Assembly: GCA_002314675.1 (NCBI GenBank)
Contig: DCGZ01000120.1
Coordinates: forward strand, 1-9,498
DNA from: Fibrobacter sp. UBA1765
Lineage (GTDB): Bacteria > Fibrobacterota > Fibrobacteria > Fibrobacterales > Fibrobacteraceae
Reading direction: 5' to 3'
DNA length: 9,498 nt
In this document: one piece after another, positions 1 through 8,100 of the stretch
Numbering within the stretch: the stretch's first letter is position 1
Layout of the letters: each line of letters opens with the position of its first letter
Made by a program: the position numbers and the translations under genes
The notes under the pieces: model-generated
Told to the model about the DNA's origin: nothing
Database searches by the model: none
Seen by the model: the letters and a program-made list of their open reading frames with translations, nothing else

Positions 1-203
1 CAAAGTGAGCGTAGCGAACGACCTCACACCAGTCTTCTTTCTTGCATCTTGCATCTATCCCTGTTAGGGGCTGAAGCCCGAAGGGGTCGGACTGCACTTT
101 TGTGCAGGCTGTACCGAATTTGCCACGTGTGAGCGCAAGCGAACGTGAAGTGGCAAATATACGGCGAAGACCCGACGCGACGAAGGCGCGGAACAGCCAA
201 AGA
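1..203. repeat. Hairpin-rich intergenic leader upstream of proS
   Basis: This non-coding stretch carries several inverted repeats. GTGAG at 5-9 pairs with CTCAC at 23-27. CCCT at 59-62 pairs with AGGG at 66-69, and alternatively GGGC at 68-71 pairs with GCCC at 76-79; these two share bases, so they exclude each other. CTGCAC at 92-97 pairs perfectly with GTGCAG at 102-107 around a TTTT loop. ATTTGCCAC at 118-126 pairs perfectly with GTGGCAAAT at 150-158. GGCTGT at 107-112 could pair long-range with ACAGCC at 193-198. A motif of the form GTGAGCG-n-AGCGAACG occurs twice (5-20 and 129-145), and TTGCATC is repeated in tandem at 42-55. It may be a dispersed intergenic repeat of this lineage or a structured 5' leader of proS. 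No known riboswitch or T-box consensus was recognised. The base pairing is read directly; the role is unknown. Confidence 0.5.
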
Positions 204-242
204 TTTTTCTAAATTCGTGCCGTAATTTTTAAAGGTAAAATC

Positions 243-1940
243 ATGAAACTTTCTAAGTATTTCTATACGACGCTCCGCGAAACTCCAAGCGACGCCACAA
301 TGCCAAGCCACATCTTCCTTATGCGTGGTGGCTATATCAAGCCGCTTTCCACCGGTATCTACAGCTACTTGCCGATGGGCTTTCGCGTTTTGAAGAAGAT
401 CGAAAACATTATTCGTGAAGAAATGAACGCTATCGGCGGCATGGAAGTCGACCTCCCGGTTGTGCAGACTGCTGACCTCTGGAGCGAATCTGGCCGTTAC
501 ACTGCAATCGGCGAAGAACTCCTGCGCTTTAAGGATCGTAACAACCACAACATGGTTCTTGCAATGACGCACGAAGAAGCAATGACTGACCTCGCCCGCT
601 ATGTGCTTTCTAGCTACAAGCAGTTGCCGTTCATGCTTTACCAGTTCAAGACCAAGTACCGTGACGAAGCTCGCGCTCGCGGTGGCCTTATTCGCGTTCG
701 TGAATTCCTTATGAAGGACGCTTACAGCTTCCATTCTAGCCAGGAAGATCTCGACCGCCATTACCAGGAAGAATACGACGCATACGTCCGCATTTTCCGC
801 AAGGTCGGCATTGAACCGGTCGTTGTACAGAGCGATACAGGCATCATGGGCGGTAAGGTCGCACACGAATTCATGCTCGATACTCCAAACGGCGAAGACT
901 ACTTGATTCTTTGCAAGAGCTGCGGCTACCAGGCTAACCGTGAAATTGCAAAGTTCACTCGCGAACCGTTCAAGGGCGATGCAAACGCAATGCCAGAAAA
1001 GGTTGCCACCCCGCATTCCGAAAGCATCGAAGAACTTTCCAAGTTCCTGAACGTTCCTGAAGAAGCTACCGCAAAGTGCGTGTTCTTCTCTGTCGAAGAC
1101 AAGCTCGTGACAGTCATGGTTCCGGGCCAGCTCGAAGTTTCTGAAACCAAGCTCCGCAACTACCTCAAGATCAAGGATTTGATCCCGGCTGACGAATCCC
1201 AGATTCGCGCTGCAGGCATGGTTCCTGGTTACGCAAGCCCGGTTGGCGTTGAAGCAAGCAAGACTCGCATTATCATTGACACTGGCCTCGAAGATGCATG
1301 CGACCTCGTTATGGGCGCAAACGAAGAAGGCTTCCACCTTAAGCATTGCACACCGAAGCGCGACTTCCCGAAGTTCGAAGTTTTGGACGTTGCAGAAGCA
1401 AGCGAAAAGTGCACTTGCCCGAACTGCTCCGCAAAGCTTACAGAAACTCGCGGTATTGAACTTGGCAACATCTTTAAGCTTGGTACAAAGTTCAGCGAAT
1501 CCATGAGCTGCAAGTACCTTTCTGCAGACAAGGCTACAGCACCTGCAATCATGGGTTGCTACGGCATTGGCGTTGGCCGCTTGATGGCTAGCGTTGTTGA
1601 AAACAGCCACGATGACTTTGGACCGATTTGGCCGAAGAACATCGCTCCGTTCCAGGTTGAAATCGTTCCGATCGGTAAGGATGATGCCGTCAAGGCCGCT
1701 GCAGAAGATCTTGAAAAGAAGCTCGAAGCCGCTGGCTTTGAAGTTCTCTTTGATGACCGCGACGAACGTCCGGGCGTCAAGTTCAAGGACGCAGACCTTT
1801 GGGGCGTTCCTGTTCGCATTGCCGTTGGTGCAAAGGGCCTTGCAAACGGCGAAGTGGAATGGAAGTTCCGCAGCGAAAAGGAAATGCAGATGGTCAAGGT
1901 AGAAGAAGTACTTGCAAAGGTACAGGAATTCTACAAGTAA
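243..1940 (+). CDS. proS: Prolyl-tRNA synthetase (class II, bacterial type with editing domain)
   Basis: This cytoplasmic enzyme charges tRNA-Pro with proline using ATP. At 565 residues it has the usual length of the bacterial type. Class II motif 1 lies around residues 34-75. Motif 2 is around 136-164 (KYRDEARARGG then VREFLMKDAYSFH). Motif 3 is at 438-453 (GCYGIGVGRLMASVVE). An insertion of about 230-400 corresponds to the YbaK-like domain that hydrolyses mischarged Ala-tRNA-Pro; K278 sits where the family's key editing lysine is expected. Cys pairs C224/C227 and C392/C395 flank this insertion and may bind zinc. The C-terminal part (about 468-565) is the anticodon-binding domain. The start is supported by AAAGGT at 231-236, six bases before the ATG. 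Codon use is strongly biased, as in a highly expressed gene. Transcription ends at the 1986-2015 terminator. Confidence 0.98.
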   Translation: MKLSKYFYTTLRETPSDATMPSHIFLMRGGYIKPLSTGIYSYLPMGFRVLKKIENIIREEMNAIGGMEVDLPVVQTADLWSESGRYTAIGEELLRFKDRNNHNMVLAMTHEEAMTDLARYVLSSYKQLPFMLYQFKTKYRDEARARGGLIRVREFLMKDAYSFHSSQEDLDRHYQEEYDAYVRIFRKVGIEPVVVQSDTGIMGGKVAHEFMLDTPNGEDYLILCKSCGYQANREIAKFTREPFKGDANAMPEKVATPHSESIEELSKFLNVPEEATAKCVFFSVEDKLVTVMVPGQLEVSETKLRNYLKIKDLIPADESQIRAAGMVPGYASPVGVEASKTRIIIDTGLEDACDLVMGANEEGFHLKHCTPKRDFPKFEVLDVAEASEKCTCPNCSAKLTETRGIELGNIFKLGTKFSESMSCKYLSADKATAPAIMGCYGIGVGRLMASVVENSHDDFGPIWPKNIAPFQVEIVPIGKDDAVKAAAEDLEKKLEAAGFEVLFDDRDERPGVKFKDADLWGVPVRIAVGAKGLANGEVEWKFRSEKEMQMVKVEEVLAKVQEFYK

Positions 1941-1945
1941 TATTA

Positions 1946-1967
1946 AATCCCCGTTTTCGTGGGGATT
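1946..1967 (+). other. Hairpin just after proS stop
   Basis: AATCCCC at 1946-1952 pairs perfectly with GGGGATT at 1961-1967 around an eight-base loop, starting six bases after the proS stop codon. No T-run follows, so alone it is a poor intrinsic terminator. It may protect the 3' end of the transcript or assist the stronger terminator downstream. Confidence 0.45.
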
Positions 1968-1985
1968 GACCATTAAAAATTCCAT

Positions 1986-2015
1986 AAAAAAGTCCAGCGT
2001 TTGCTGGACTTTTTT
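1986..2015. terminator. Bidirectional intrinsic terminator between proS and the convergent gene
   Basis: GTCCAGC at 1992-1998 pairs perfectly with GCTGGAC at 2003-2009 around a GTTT loop. Six A bases precede the stem and six T bases follow it, so both strands give a GC stem followed by a U-run. It lies 45 bases past the proS stop and 24 bases past the stop of the minus-strand gene at 2040-2480, so it can end both transcripts. Confidence 0.9.
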
Positions 2016-2039
2016 CGTTTAACCATTCAATATCTTGAA

Positions 2040-2480
2040 TCAGTTTTCACCATTTTTCATTTCGGTCTGTTCACGATCCATAGTGTAAGTCAAGTATTCC
2101 CTGAAGTCCCTATCTATCGTGACTTTTTCAAAGTCCTCCACATTGTTTTCTAAAACGAATACGCCCGTTTGATTATCGATCCAGGAACTAATATCAAAGT
2201 TTTCAAGATCAATAGACTGGTCCGCAACAGCTTTAGCTATAAACTCGATTTTATCCTTTGAAACCCAGCCCAGGCAAATCCCCTTTACAAGGGCATCGGC
2301 CCCGGCCTCTTTCAAGAGCTTTAGTTCGTCGCTGAAATGAACCGTGCAAGCGACCTTATCGCCGCCACGAGCCGTAAGCAAATCAAGGTCTCCCGATTTG
2401 GACTTGACCATATTAGAACCAAAAGACGCAGAAACCATCATTGCAATCACAGTAAGCGTTGTCATTTGTAACGTTTTCAT
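2040..2480 (-). CDS. Small secreted protein of unknown function
   Basis: This 146-residue protein belongs to no family I recognise. The chosen start (MKTLQ) has an excellent Shine-Dalgarno, GAGGAGG at 2487-2493, six bases upstream. The frame stays open 14 codons further up, but that upstream start has no such site and would bury the signal peptide. Residues 1 to about 22 look like a Sec signal peptide: Lys2, then a hydrophobic stretch TLTVIAMMVSA, with likely cleavage near residues 18-22. There is no lipobox cysteine. The mature part of about 125 residues is acidic and hydrophilic, with only two cysteines (C45 and C69) that could form a disulfide, and an acidic C-terminus. It is probably periplasmic or exported. 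It lies 111 bases downstream of the transporter gene on the same strand and ends at the shared terminator. Confidence 0.75.
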   Translation of the reverse strand: MKTLQMTTLTVIAMMVSASFGSNMVKSKSGDLDLLTARGGDKVACTVHFSDELKLLKEAGADALVKGICLGWVSKDKIEFIAKAVADQSIDLENFDISSWIDNQTGVFVLENNVEDFEKVTIDRDFREYLTYTMDREQTEMKNGEN

Positions 2481-2571
2481 GGGAAGCCTCCTCAGAAACA
2501 GACCAACATCGATCTTAAACATTAAGCTACAAAAGAGGTTTTGAAAAAAACAAACGACTGATGGAATTTTA

Positions 2572-2590
2572 TTATTCCAAATCGGAATAA
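2572..2590 (-). other. AT-rich hairpin after the transporter gene
   Basis: TTATTCC at 2572-2578 pairs perfectly with GGAATAA at 2584-2590 around a five-base loop, immediately after the transporter stop codon. The following bases on the minus strand are A-rich rather than a T-run; a T-run appears only about 25 bases later (complement of 2543-2549). It may be a weak terminator or a 3'-end stabiliser. The remaining bases to 2480 probably hold the promoter of the secreted-protein gene, but no clear -35/-10 pair stands out. Confidence 0.35.
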
Positions 2591-2591
2591 G

Positions 2592-3587
2592 CTACGCTTT
2601 ATTCTTTTTATCAAGCCTGGCAAAAATGCCTGCAAGAATCGTTCCGCTTATGGAATGGTAGGCACAGCTGATTGCGCAAGGAACAACGCACAATGCGGCT
2701 TCCGGGTGAGCGGCAAGGTTTTCTGGAGTTGCAAAGAAACTTGCCGCAAGTACCGTTGCCATGCCGGCATTCTGCACGCCGACTTCAATTGCAATGGTAC
2801 GCTTTTTAGCCGTGTTAAAACGAAGAGCGCGCCCAACATTATAGCCAAGTACATAGCCAAGCGCATTGTGAAAGAACACAACGGCAAGCACAAGGAACAA
2901 AAGGCCAAAGCCATTTGAAAGCAAATGCGGGCGAACGGTCACAACGACGCCCCCCACAATCAACGCAAGCCCAACAACGCTTACGCTCGGCATATTCGCC
3001 TGGATTTCTTTAAACGCATCCTTATGACCAAGGAAATGGTTCAAAAGAAAACCGATCATCACAGGGCCAATAGTCACATAAAGAATATTCAGGAACATGC
3101 CAAGGGCATTCACGTTAATGCTAGTGTCTGCAAGCCACAGCACAAGAAGCGGCGTCATGATAGGCGCAAGCAAGGTGCTTACAGTAGTCATGCCAACAGA
3201 AAACGCGACATCGCCTTTTGCAAGGTAACTCATCACGTTACTTGAAACTCCGCCCGGGCAACAGCCCACCAAAACAATGCCAACGGCAAGGTACGGATCC
3301 AGGCCAAAAATTTTAGTAAGGGCAAAGGCCACAAGCGGCATAATCGTATATTGCGCCAAGGCTCCTGCACAAATATCTAACGGGCGTTTCGCCAAGTTCT
3401 TGAAATCTTCAACACGGAGCGCAAGACCCATCGAAAGCATGATGATGCCAATGATTATGGAAGAAACATTCCCCTTGACCCAGCCAAATGCAGGCGGAAT
3501 AAAGAAGGCTACAATAGCGGCACCAATAACAAACAATGATGTGTACGAAGAAAGAAAACGGGTTATGTAACGAACAAGTTTAAGCAT
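2592..3587 (-). CDS. Bile acid:sodium symporter (BASS) family transporter
   Basis: This 331-residue inner-membrane protein is almost entirely hydrophobic segments, with a fold expected to have about ten helices. Two family signatures are clear: GCCPGGVSSNVMSYLAKGD at 108-126 and EVGVQNAG at 268-275. Residues that bind the two sodium ions in the structurally known Neisseria homologue have counterparts at matching spacing: Q79, S116, N117, S130, T134, E268 and Q272. Sodium-coupled uptake is therefore likely. The substrate is not shown by the sequence; bacterial members carry various organic anions such as pantoate or keto acids, so bile acid should not be assumed. The start lies 12 bases after the stop of the HD-hydrolase gene, with a modest AAAAGAAG site just upstream, so the two genes are probably co-transcribed. 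The C-terminus is a short basic cytoplasmic tail. Confidence 0.92.
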   Translation of the reverse strand: MLKLVRYITRFLSSYTSLFVIGAAIVAFFIPPAFGWVKGNVSSIIIGIIMLSMGLALRVEDFKNLAKRPLDICAGALAQYTIMPLVAFALTKIFGLDPYLAVGIVLVGCCPGGVSSNVMSYLAKGDVAFSVGMTTVSTLLAPIMTPLLVLWLADTSINVNALGMFLNILYVTIGPVMIGFLLNHFLGHKDAFKEIQANMPSVSVVGLALIVGGVVVTVRPHLLSNGFGLLFLVLAVVFFHNALGYVLGYNVGRALRFNTAKKRTIAIEVGVQNAGMATVLAASFFATPENLAAHPEAALCVVPCAISCAYHSISGTILAGIFARLDKKNKA

Positions 3588-3599
3588 ACAACACTTCTT

Positions 3600-4760
3600 T
3601 TAAAAATTCATTCCAAAGGATTGCGGAATCACAAGATTCTTGTAAGTGCGCATTAAAAAATCGTCTGTCATACCAGACACGTAATCGGCAACAATACGCG
3701 GCTTGGAATTTTCGTGGTAAGCAGGAATCATAGTACTCAGCCAATACGCAATGCCCGTATTTTGCGTATTCGATTCCAAATCGCTAAGGCATGCCTCGAG
3801 AACGCACTTGAACATATTCTCGATTTTCTTGTCTTGAGTAGCCTTGCGTTCGTTGCCATAAATATGCTTGTAGTTCCAGGCCTTGAGAGCTTCTAGAGCC
3901 TCGCTCACTGGCGCAGAAAACTGCAGGGAATCTTTTTCATAGCTGTTAGAAACAAGGTCTATGATAAGATTATTTACGATGTCCTTGTTATTGTTCCCGA
4001 GAATATCCGTAATGTTTGCCGGGATTTCTTCGCGGCTAATGAGCTTTAGTTTTATGGCATCTTCGATATCGCGGCCCACGTATGCAATCACATCGGAAAT
4101 GCGCATCACGCAACCTTCAAGCGTCATCGGAACCATGTACTTTGAAGAGAACTCACCAGTTAAACTTTGGCGATATTCTTGCAACAAAGTTTCAGCAGTC
4201 TTTGAAGGATTGTTCTTGTAGCAAGTTTCAAGCATTTCACCATTGTGGCAGATAATGCCATCAAGAACCTGCACAGACAAGTTCATGCCATTGCCGTGCT
4301 GTTCCAGCTCATGGAACAATCTAAAGCTCTGGATGTTGTGTTCAAAAATGCCTGCATCCTTTTCGCGCAAAAAGTTCGAAATGTACTTTTCGCCATCGTG
4401 GCCAAACGGCGTGTGCCCCACGTCATGGCCAAGTGAAATTGCCTCGACAAGGTCTTCGTTCAAGTTCAAAAAACGGCTGATGGTCCTTGCAATTTTAGAA
4501 ACAAGCTGGACATGCAGAACGCGGTGCGTAATATGGTCGTTTTCTACAAGGTAGAACACCTGCGTCTTGTCGATGTACCTGCTATAACTCAGGGAATGCA
4601 TGATCCTGTCGGAATCCCTAAAGAAGGGCGGACGAACATCCAGCTCGTAGCTAGAAAAGTGTGTTGCATTTTCGGAACGGAAGGCGAAGCTAGAGAGGTT
4701 ACTTTCACGATCCTTGACATGCGCAATCAAATTCTGTTTTAAGGATTCATTCCAAAGCAT
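3600..4760 (-). CDS. dgt: Dgt-type HD-domain deoxynucleoside triphosphate triphosphohydrolase
   Basis: This 386-residue protein of the dGTPase-like HD superfamily is expected to split a dNTP into a deoxynucleoside and tripolyphosphate, tuning dNTP pools in the cytoplasm. Metal ligands of the family are visible: H79 in the THRVLHV segment, H112-D113 in GHDVGHTPFGH (112 is the HD histidine), and D223 in SDVIAYVGRDIEDA. H117 and H121 in the same glycine/histidine loop match family catalytic positions. An N-terminal RDSDRIMHSLSYSRYIDKTQVF segment (48-69) resembles the conserved lead-in of Dgt proteins. Substrate preference (dGTP alone or all dNTPs) cannot be read from sequence. The start codon lacks a clear Shine-Dalgarno, and a TATATCTAAAT stretch lies close upstream, so a leaderless or very short-leader transcript is possible. 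It lies between the zinc-ribbon gene (32 bases) and the transporter gene (12 bases). Confidence 0.9.
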   Translation of the reverse strand: MLWNESLKQNLIAHVKDRESNLSSFAFRSENATHFSSYELDVRPPFFRDSDRIMHSLSYSRYIDKTQVFYLVENDHITHRVLHVQLVSKIARTISRFLNLNEDLVEAISLGHDVGHTPFGHDGEKYISNFLREKDAGIFEHNIQSFRLFHELEQHGNGMNLSVQVLDGIICHNGEMLETCYKNNPSKTAETLLQEYRQSLTGEFSSKYMVPMTLEGCVMRISDVIAYVGRDIEDAIKLKLISREEIPANITDILGNNNKDIVNNLIIDLVSNSYEKDSLQFSAPVSEALEALKAWNYKHIYGNERKATQDKKIENMFKCVLEACLSDLESNTQNTGIAYWLSTMIPAYHENSKPRIVADYVSGMTDDFLMRTYKNLVIPQSFGMNF

Positions 4761-4792
4761 GCCGTAAATTTAGATATAAAAATGAAGGTGTT

Positions 4793-4978
4793 TTATCTCA
4801 TTTTATTTTTTCGACCAAGCAGAACCGTTATGAATAGAGAGCAGACTAACCCTCCAGCAACTTTTATCTTGTCCCAGAAAGCTTCATTCTTTTGTTGGCA
4901 TGTTTTGCAAAGTTTTGCATTGTCTGCAACTTTATCACAACCGCATTTTGTGCATTTAGTATAAGTTTGTTCAGGCAT
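4793..4978 (-). CDS. Small zinc-ribbon protein with one membrane segment
   Basis: This 61-residue protein begins with a compact zinc-ribbon-like knuckle: C9-x-x-C12 (plus C14) followed by C24-x-x-C27, a spacing typical of zinc ribbons. After a charged linker (28-39), residues about 41-55 (AGGLVCSLFITVLLG) form a single hydrophobic segment, followed by a short basic tail (RKNKMR). The likely arrangement is a cytoplasmic metal-binding head anchored by one helix near the C-terminus. Its function is unknown; small proteins of this design occur widely and are usually annotated as hypothetical. The upstream Shine-Dalgarno (GGAATT, about ten bases from the ATG) is weak. It is followed by the dgt gene after 32 bases, so the two may share a transcript. 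The ordered Cys pattern plus membrane segment make a chance frame unlikely. Confidence 0.7.
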   Translation of the reverse strand: MPEQTYTKCTKCGCDKVADNAKLCKTCQQKNEAFWDKIKVAGGLVCSLFITVLLGRKNKMR

Positions 4979-5001
4979 AGGAATAAATTCCGAAAAAAAT
5001 T

Positions 5002-5091
5002 TTAAGATGCCATATTGACATTGATTTCTTGAATCTTATTTTCTAAAGATTCCCCTTGCACATGTGTTCTAAAATGTTGCTTGCGATTCAT
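5002..5091 (-). CDS. Possible 29-residue leader or remnant cistron after hsdR
   Basis: This short frame starts nine bases after the hsdR stop codon. AAGGTGA, which begins at the stop codon itself, forms a good Shine-Dalgarno five bases from the ATG. The predicted peptide is hydrophilic (MNRKQHFRTHVQGESLENK and a further ten residues) and resembles no family I know. Inside it, GAATCTT at 5031-5037 pairs perfectly with AAGATTC at 5046-5052. It may be a genuine tiny protein coupled to hsdR, the 5' remnant of a decayed gene, or chance. The rest of the 4979-5100 gap is AT-rich, with no clear intrinsic terminator for hsdR. Confidence 0.3.
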   Translation of the reverse strand: MNRKQHFRTHVQGESLENKIQEINVNMAS

Positions 5092-5100
5092 TCAGTCACC

Positions 5101-8100
5101 TTAATCAAAACTCACACCATTATCAGCAGCCATTGAGAAATTTGAGTCCTCTATCACATACATTTGAGGTGCAACAAAATATTCTTCGTTGTCGGTCCAG
5201 AGTTCGCACTGAGTAATTACGGTGTTCAAGGCGTCTTCCTGGCCTTCGGGCGGATACTTGTACTTTTTAAGGAGTTTCTTGATTGTGGTGCGCATCTTGG
5301 CGCGGGCACTTTCCTTACGCTGCCAGTCGATGGTGCGGCTCTTGCGAAGCGTCTCTGTCAGTTCCTTTGTCAAGGCGACCAGTTGTTCATTATTGTAGAA
5401 GTCCTTGACAGCTTCAGGCTTTGTAAGCGCATCGTAGAAGGCGGTTTCTTCCTTAGTCAGGCCCAGCTTTTCGCCAGACAGGGCTGCTGCAGCAATTTCT
5501 TTAGCCAGCTTAAGCATTTCCTGAATGACTTCTTCGTTAGAGAGCATTCCATTCAAGTAGCTGTTCATTGCTCGTTGGAATTTTTCAGAAAACTTTTCTG
5601 AATTTACCACGTTTGTGCGAGCATAAATCTTGACCTGTTCCGCAATCAATTTTTTCAGCATTTCAACAGCGATGTTCTTTTCCTTCATCTTGGAAATATC
5701 ATTCAAGAACTTCGGATCAAACAGAGAGAATTCTGTTTTCACATCGCTGAAAAGATTCAGAACTCCATCAGACTTTACACTCTGTTTCAGAAGTTCATTG
5801 ATGCGGTCGTTGATTTCCTTAAGGCTAAACTTCTTGCCATTCGAACCATACATGAATCGAATAATCAGAGTTCTAACGGCATCAAAGAATCCAGCTTCTA
5901 CACGCCATTCTGCCTTGACCAGGGATGCACAAAGAGACAAGGAATTCTTCAACAAGGCAGATTCCTTAATGAAATCCTTCTTCTTATCTTCCTTATCTAC
6001 GGCCATAATAAAGTTTACAGCTCCGCTAATGCACATTCCTCGCTGTAAATCATTCCCCGTAAAGAACTGCTTGTAATCATAGCCATGGAACAGGCTACGG
6101 CATACTTCCAGCTTTTCCTGGAACTTGGGATAAGCTTCCTTAGCCACGTCCATATTGCCGTAATTCTTCTGGTCACGAACAGTGTAATCATTCATGGCAC
6201 GCTTCAAGGCATTCGCAATACCAATGTAATCTACAACAAGGCCGCCTTCCTTATCCTCGTATACGCGATTGACGCGGGCTATTGCCTGCATAAGGTTGTG
6301 ACTTTCCATGGGCTTGTAAACGTACATAGTGGCAAGCGACGGCACATCGAAACCGGTGAGCCACATATCCACCACAATGGCGATTTTCAGGGGACTATTG
6401 TTATCCTTGAAGCGTACTGCAAGTTCCTGCTTATGGGTCTTGTTACCAATGACCTTACGCCATTCCTCGGGATCCTTATTGCTTTCGGTCATGACCACTG
6501 CAACGCGGGCGTCTTCCCCAGGAGTACCATCCTCCCCTACACTTCCGGCCCAGGAGGGTCGAAGTTCAAGGATTCGGTTATAAATCTTCATAGCTATACT
6601 ACGAGAGTAAGCCACAATCATGGCCTTGCCCGTGTAAAGATACTGGCGGTTTTCTTCGTAGTGTTCAAGTATATCATTGACCAAAGAATTGATGGTCTTT
6701 TCGTGACCAAGAATACCTTCCAACTTGCCAAGTTCTCGCTTGCTCTTCTCGATGACTTCATCATCAGCATTGGCTGCAAGAGCGTCGTATTCCTTATCAA
6801 TCTCAGCAAGGACGCTGTCATCCAGCTTCAGCTTAATGACTCGACTCTCGTAATAGACAGGTCGAGTTGCGCCATCTTCCACAGCCTGGGTCATATCGTA
6901 AATATCGATATAGCCACCGAACACTTCCGTGGTGTTTCTGTCTTCACGGCTGATAGGCGTTCCTGTAAAGCCGATAAAGCTGGCATTGGGCAGACTGTCA
7001 CGAATAATGCGAGCTGGTCCTTTTACGGTACGGACTACTAAATTACCAGAAGCATCTTCGGAAGTCTTTACCTTTTCTGCCAATCCGTACTGACCGCGAT
7101 GAGCTTCGTCTGCCATCACAATGATATTTCTACGGTCTGAAAGAGGTTCGTCGGATTCCTCAAACTTCTGCATGGTGGTAAAGATGATGCCGTTGGCCTT
7201 ACGACCATTGAGCAACTTCTTCAAGTGTTCGCGAGATTCCGCCTGAACAGGCTCCTGTCGCAAGAAATCCTTACAGTTGGCAAACTGACCATACAGCTGG
7301 TTATCCAGATCGTTTCGGTCCGTAATCACCACAATAGTCGGGCTTTCAATGCTGGACTGAAGCAAATTGGCGTAGAATACCATGCTCAAAGATTTTCCGG
7401 AACCCTGGGTATGCCAGAACACGCCAATCTTGCCATCGCCACTTACAGCTTGCTTAGTTCGTTCTACAGCCTTGCGCACTGCAAAATACTGATGGTAACC
7501 AGACAGAATCTTAAAAGTCTTTAATCCATCGTTATTGAAGCAGATGAAGTTCTTGATAATATCAAGAAGTCGATCCTTCTGGAAGATTCCTTCAAAGAAG
7601 GTGGAAAAGTCTGCAATAGCACCAGACTCACGGTTACCGTCCTTGGTCTTCCACTCCATAAAGCGGTCTTCGCCGCTGGTAATGGTTCCAGCCTTCGAAA
7701 TCAACTGATCCGACATGACGCAGATGCAGTTATAGATGAACATGCTAGGAATTTCTTGCATGTAATTACGAATCTGCAAGTAGGCTTCGCTGGCGTCAGT
7801 CTCTTCGCGACTGGGAGACTTCAATTCAAAAAGGCAAACCGGCAAGCCGTTCAGGAACAAGAGCACGTCGGGTCGCTTGTTGGACTTTTCAATGAAAGTC
7901 CACTGGTTTGCAAAAATGAAGGAATTGTTTTCTACGTTCTTGTAATCCACCAGGTAAATGATATCGGACTTGGTTTCGCCTGCCTTGTGGTAGGTCACCT
8001 CTACCCCATTCTGGATATAGTCCATGAACAAGGCATTCTGCTTGACCAAATCATCATTTTCGAAGTTACGGACCTTATTCAGAGCCTCTTCGATAGCTTC

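Noticed and set aside
1..242. T-box riboswitch controlling proS
   Set aside because: The conserved T-box sequence and antiterminator are not present, and no terminator hairpin with a T-run precedes the ATG.
24..1985. A 653-codon open frame antisense to proS
   Set aside because: It lies over the whole of proS, whose identity is certain. The frame stays open because strong codon bias in proS avoids triplets that would be stops on the other strand. The translation is Cys/His/Phe-rich with no domain pattern.
3600..4760. HD-domain protein as a (p)ppGpp or cyclic-di-GMP hydrolase
   Set aside because: The GHDVGHTPFGH loop and the N-terminal lead-in fit the Dgt family. RelA/SpoT or HD-GYP signatures are absent.
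5031..5052. Intrinsic terminator for hsdR
   Set aside because: The 7-base stem is perfect but AT-rich and no T-run follows on either strand, so it was kept only as a hairpin within the small frame.
6085..7041. A 318-codon plus-strand frame inside hsdR
   Set aside because: It is fully antisense to the helicase core of hsdR, has no family resemblance, and no promoter or ribosome site was seen.
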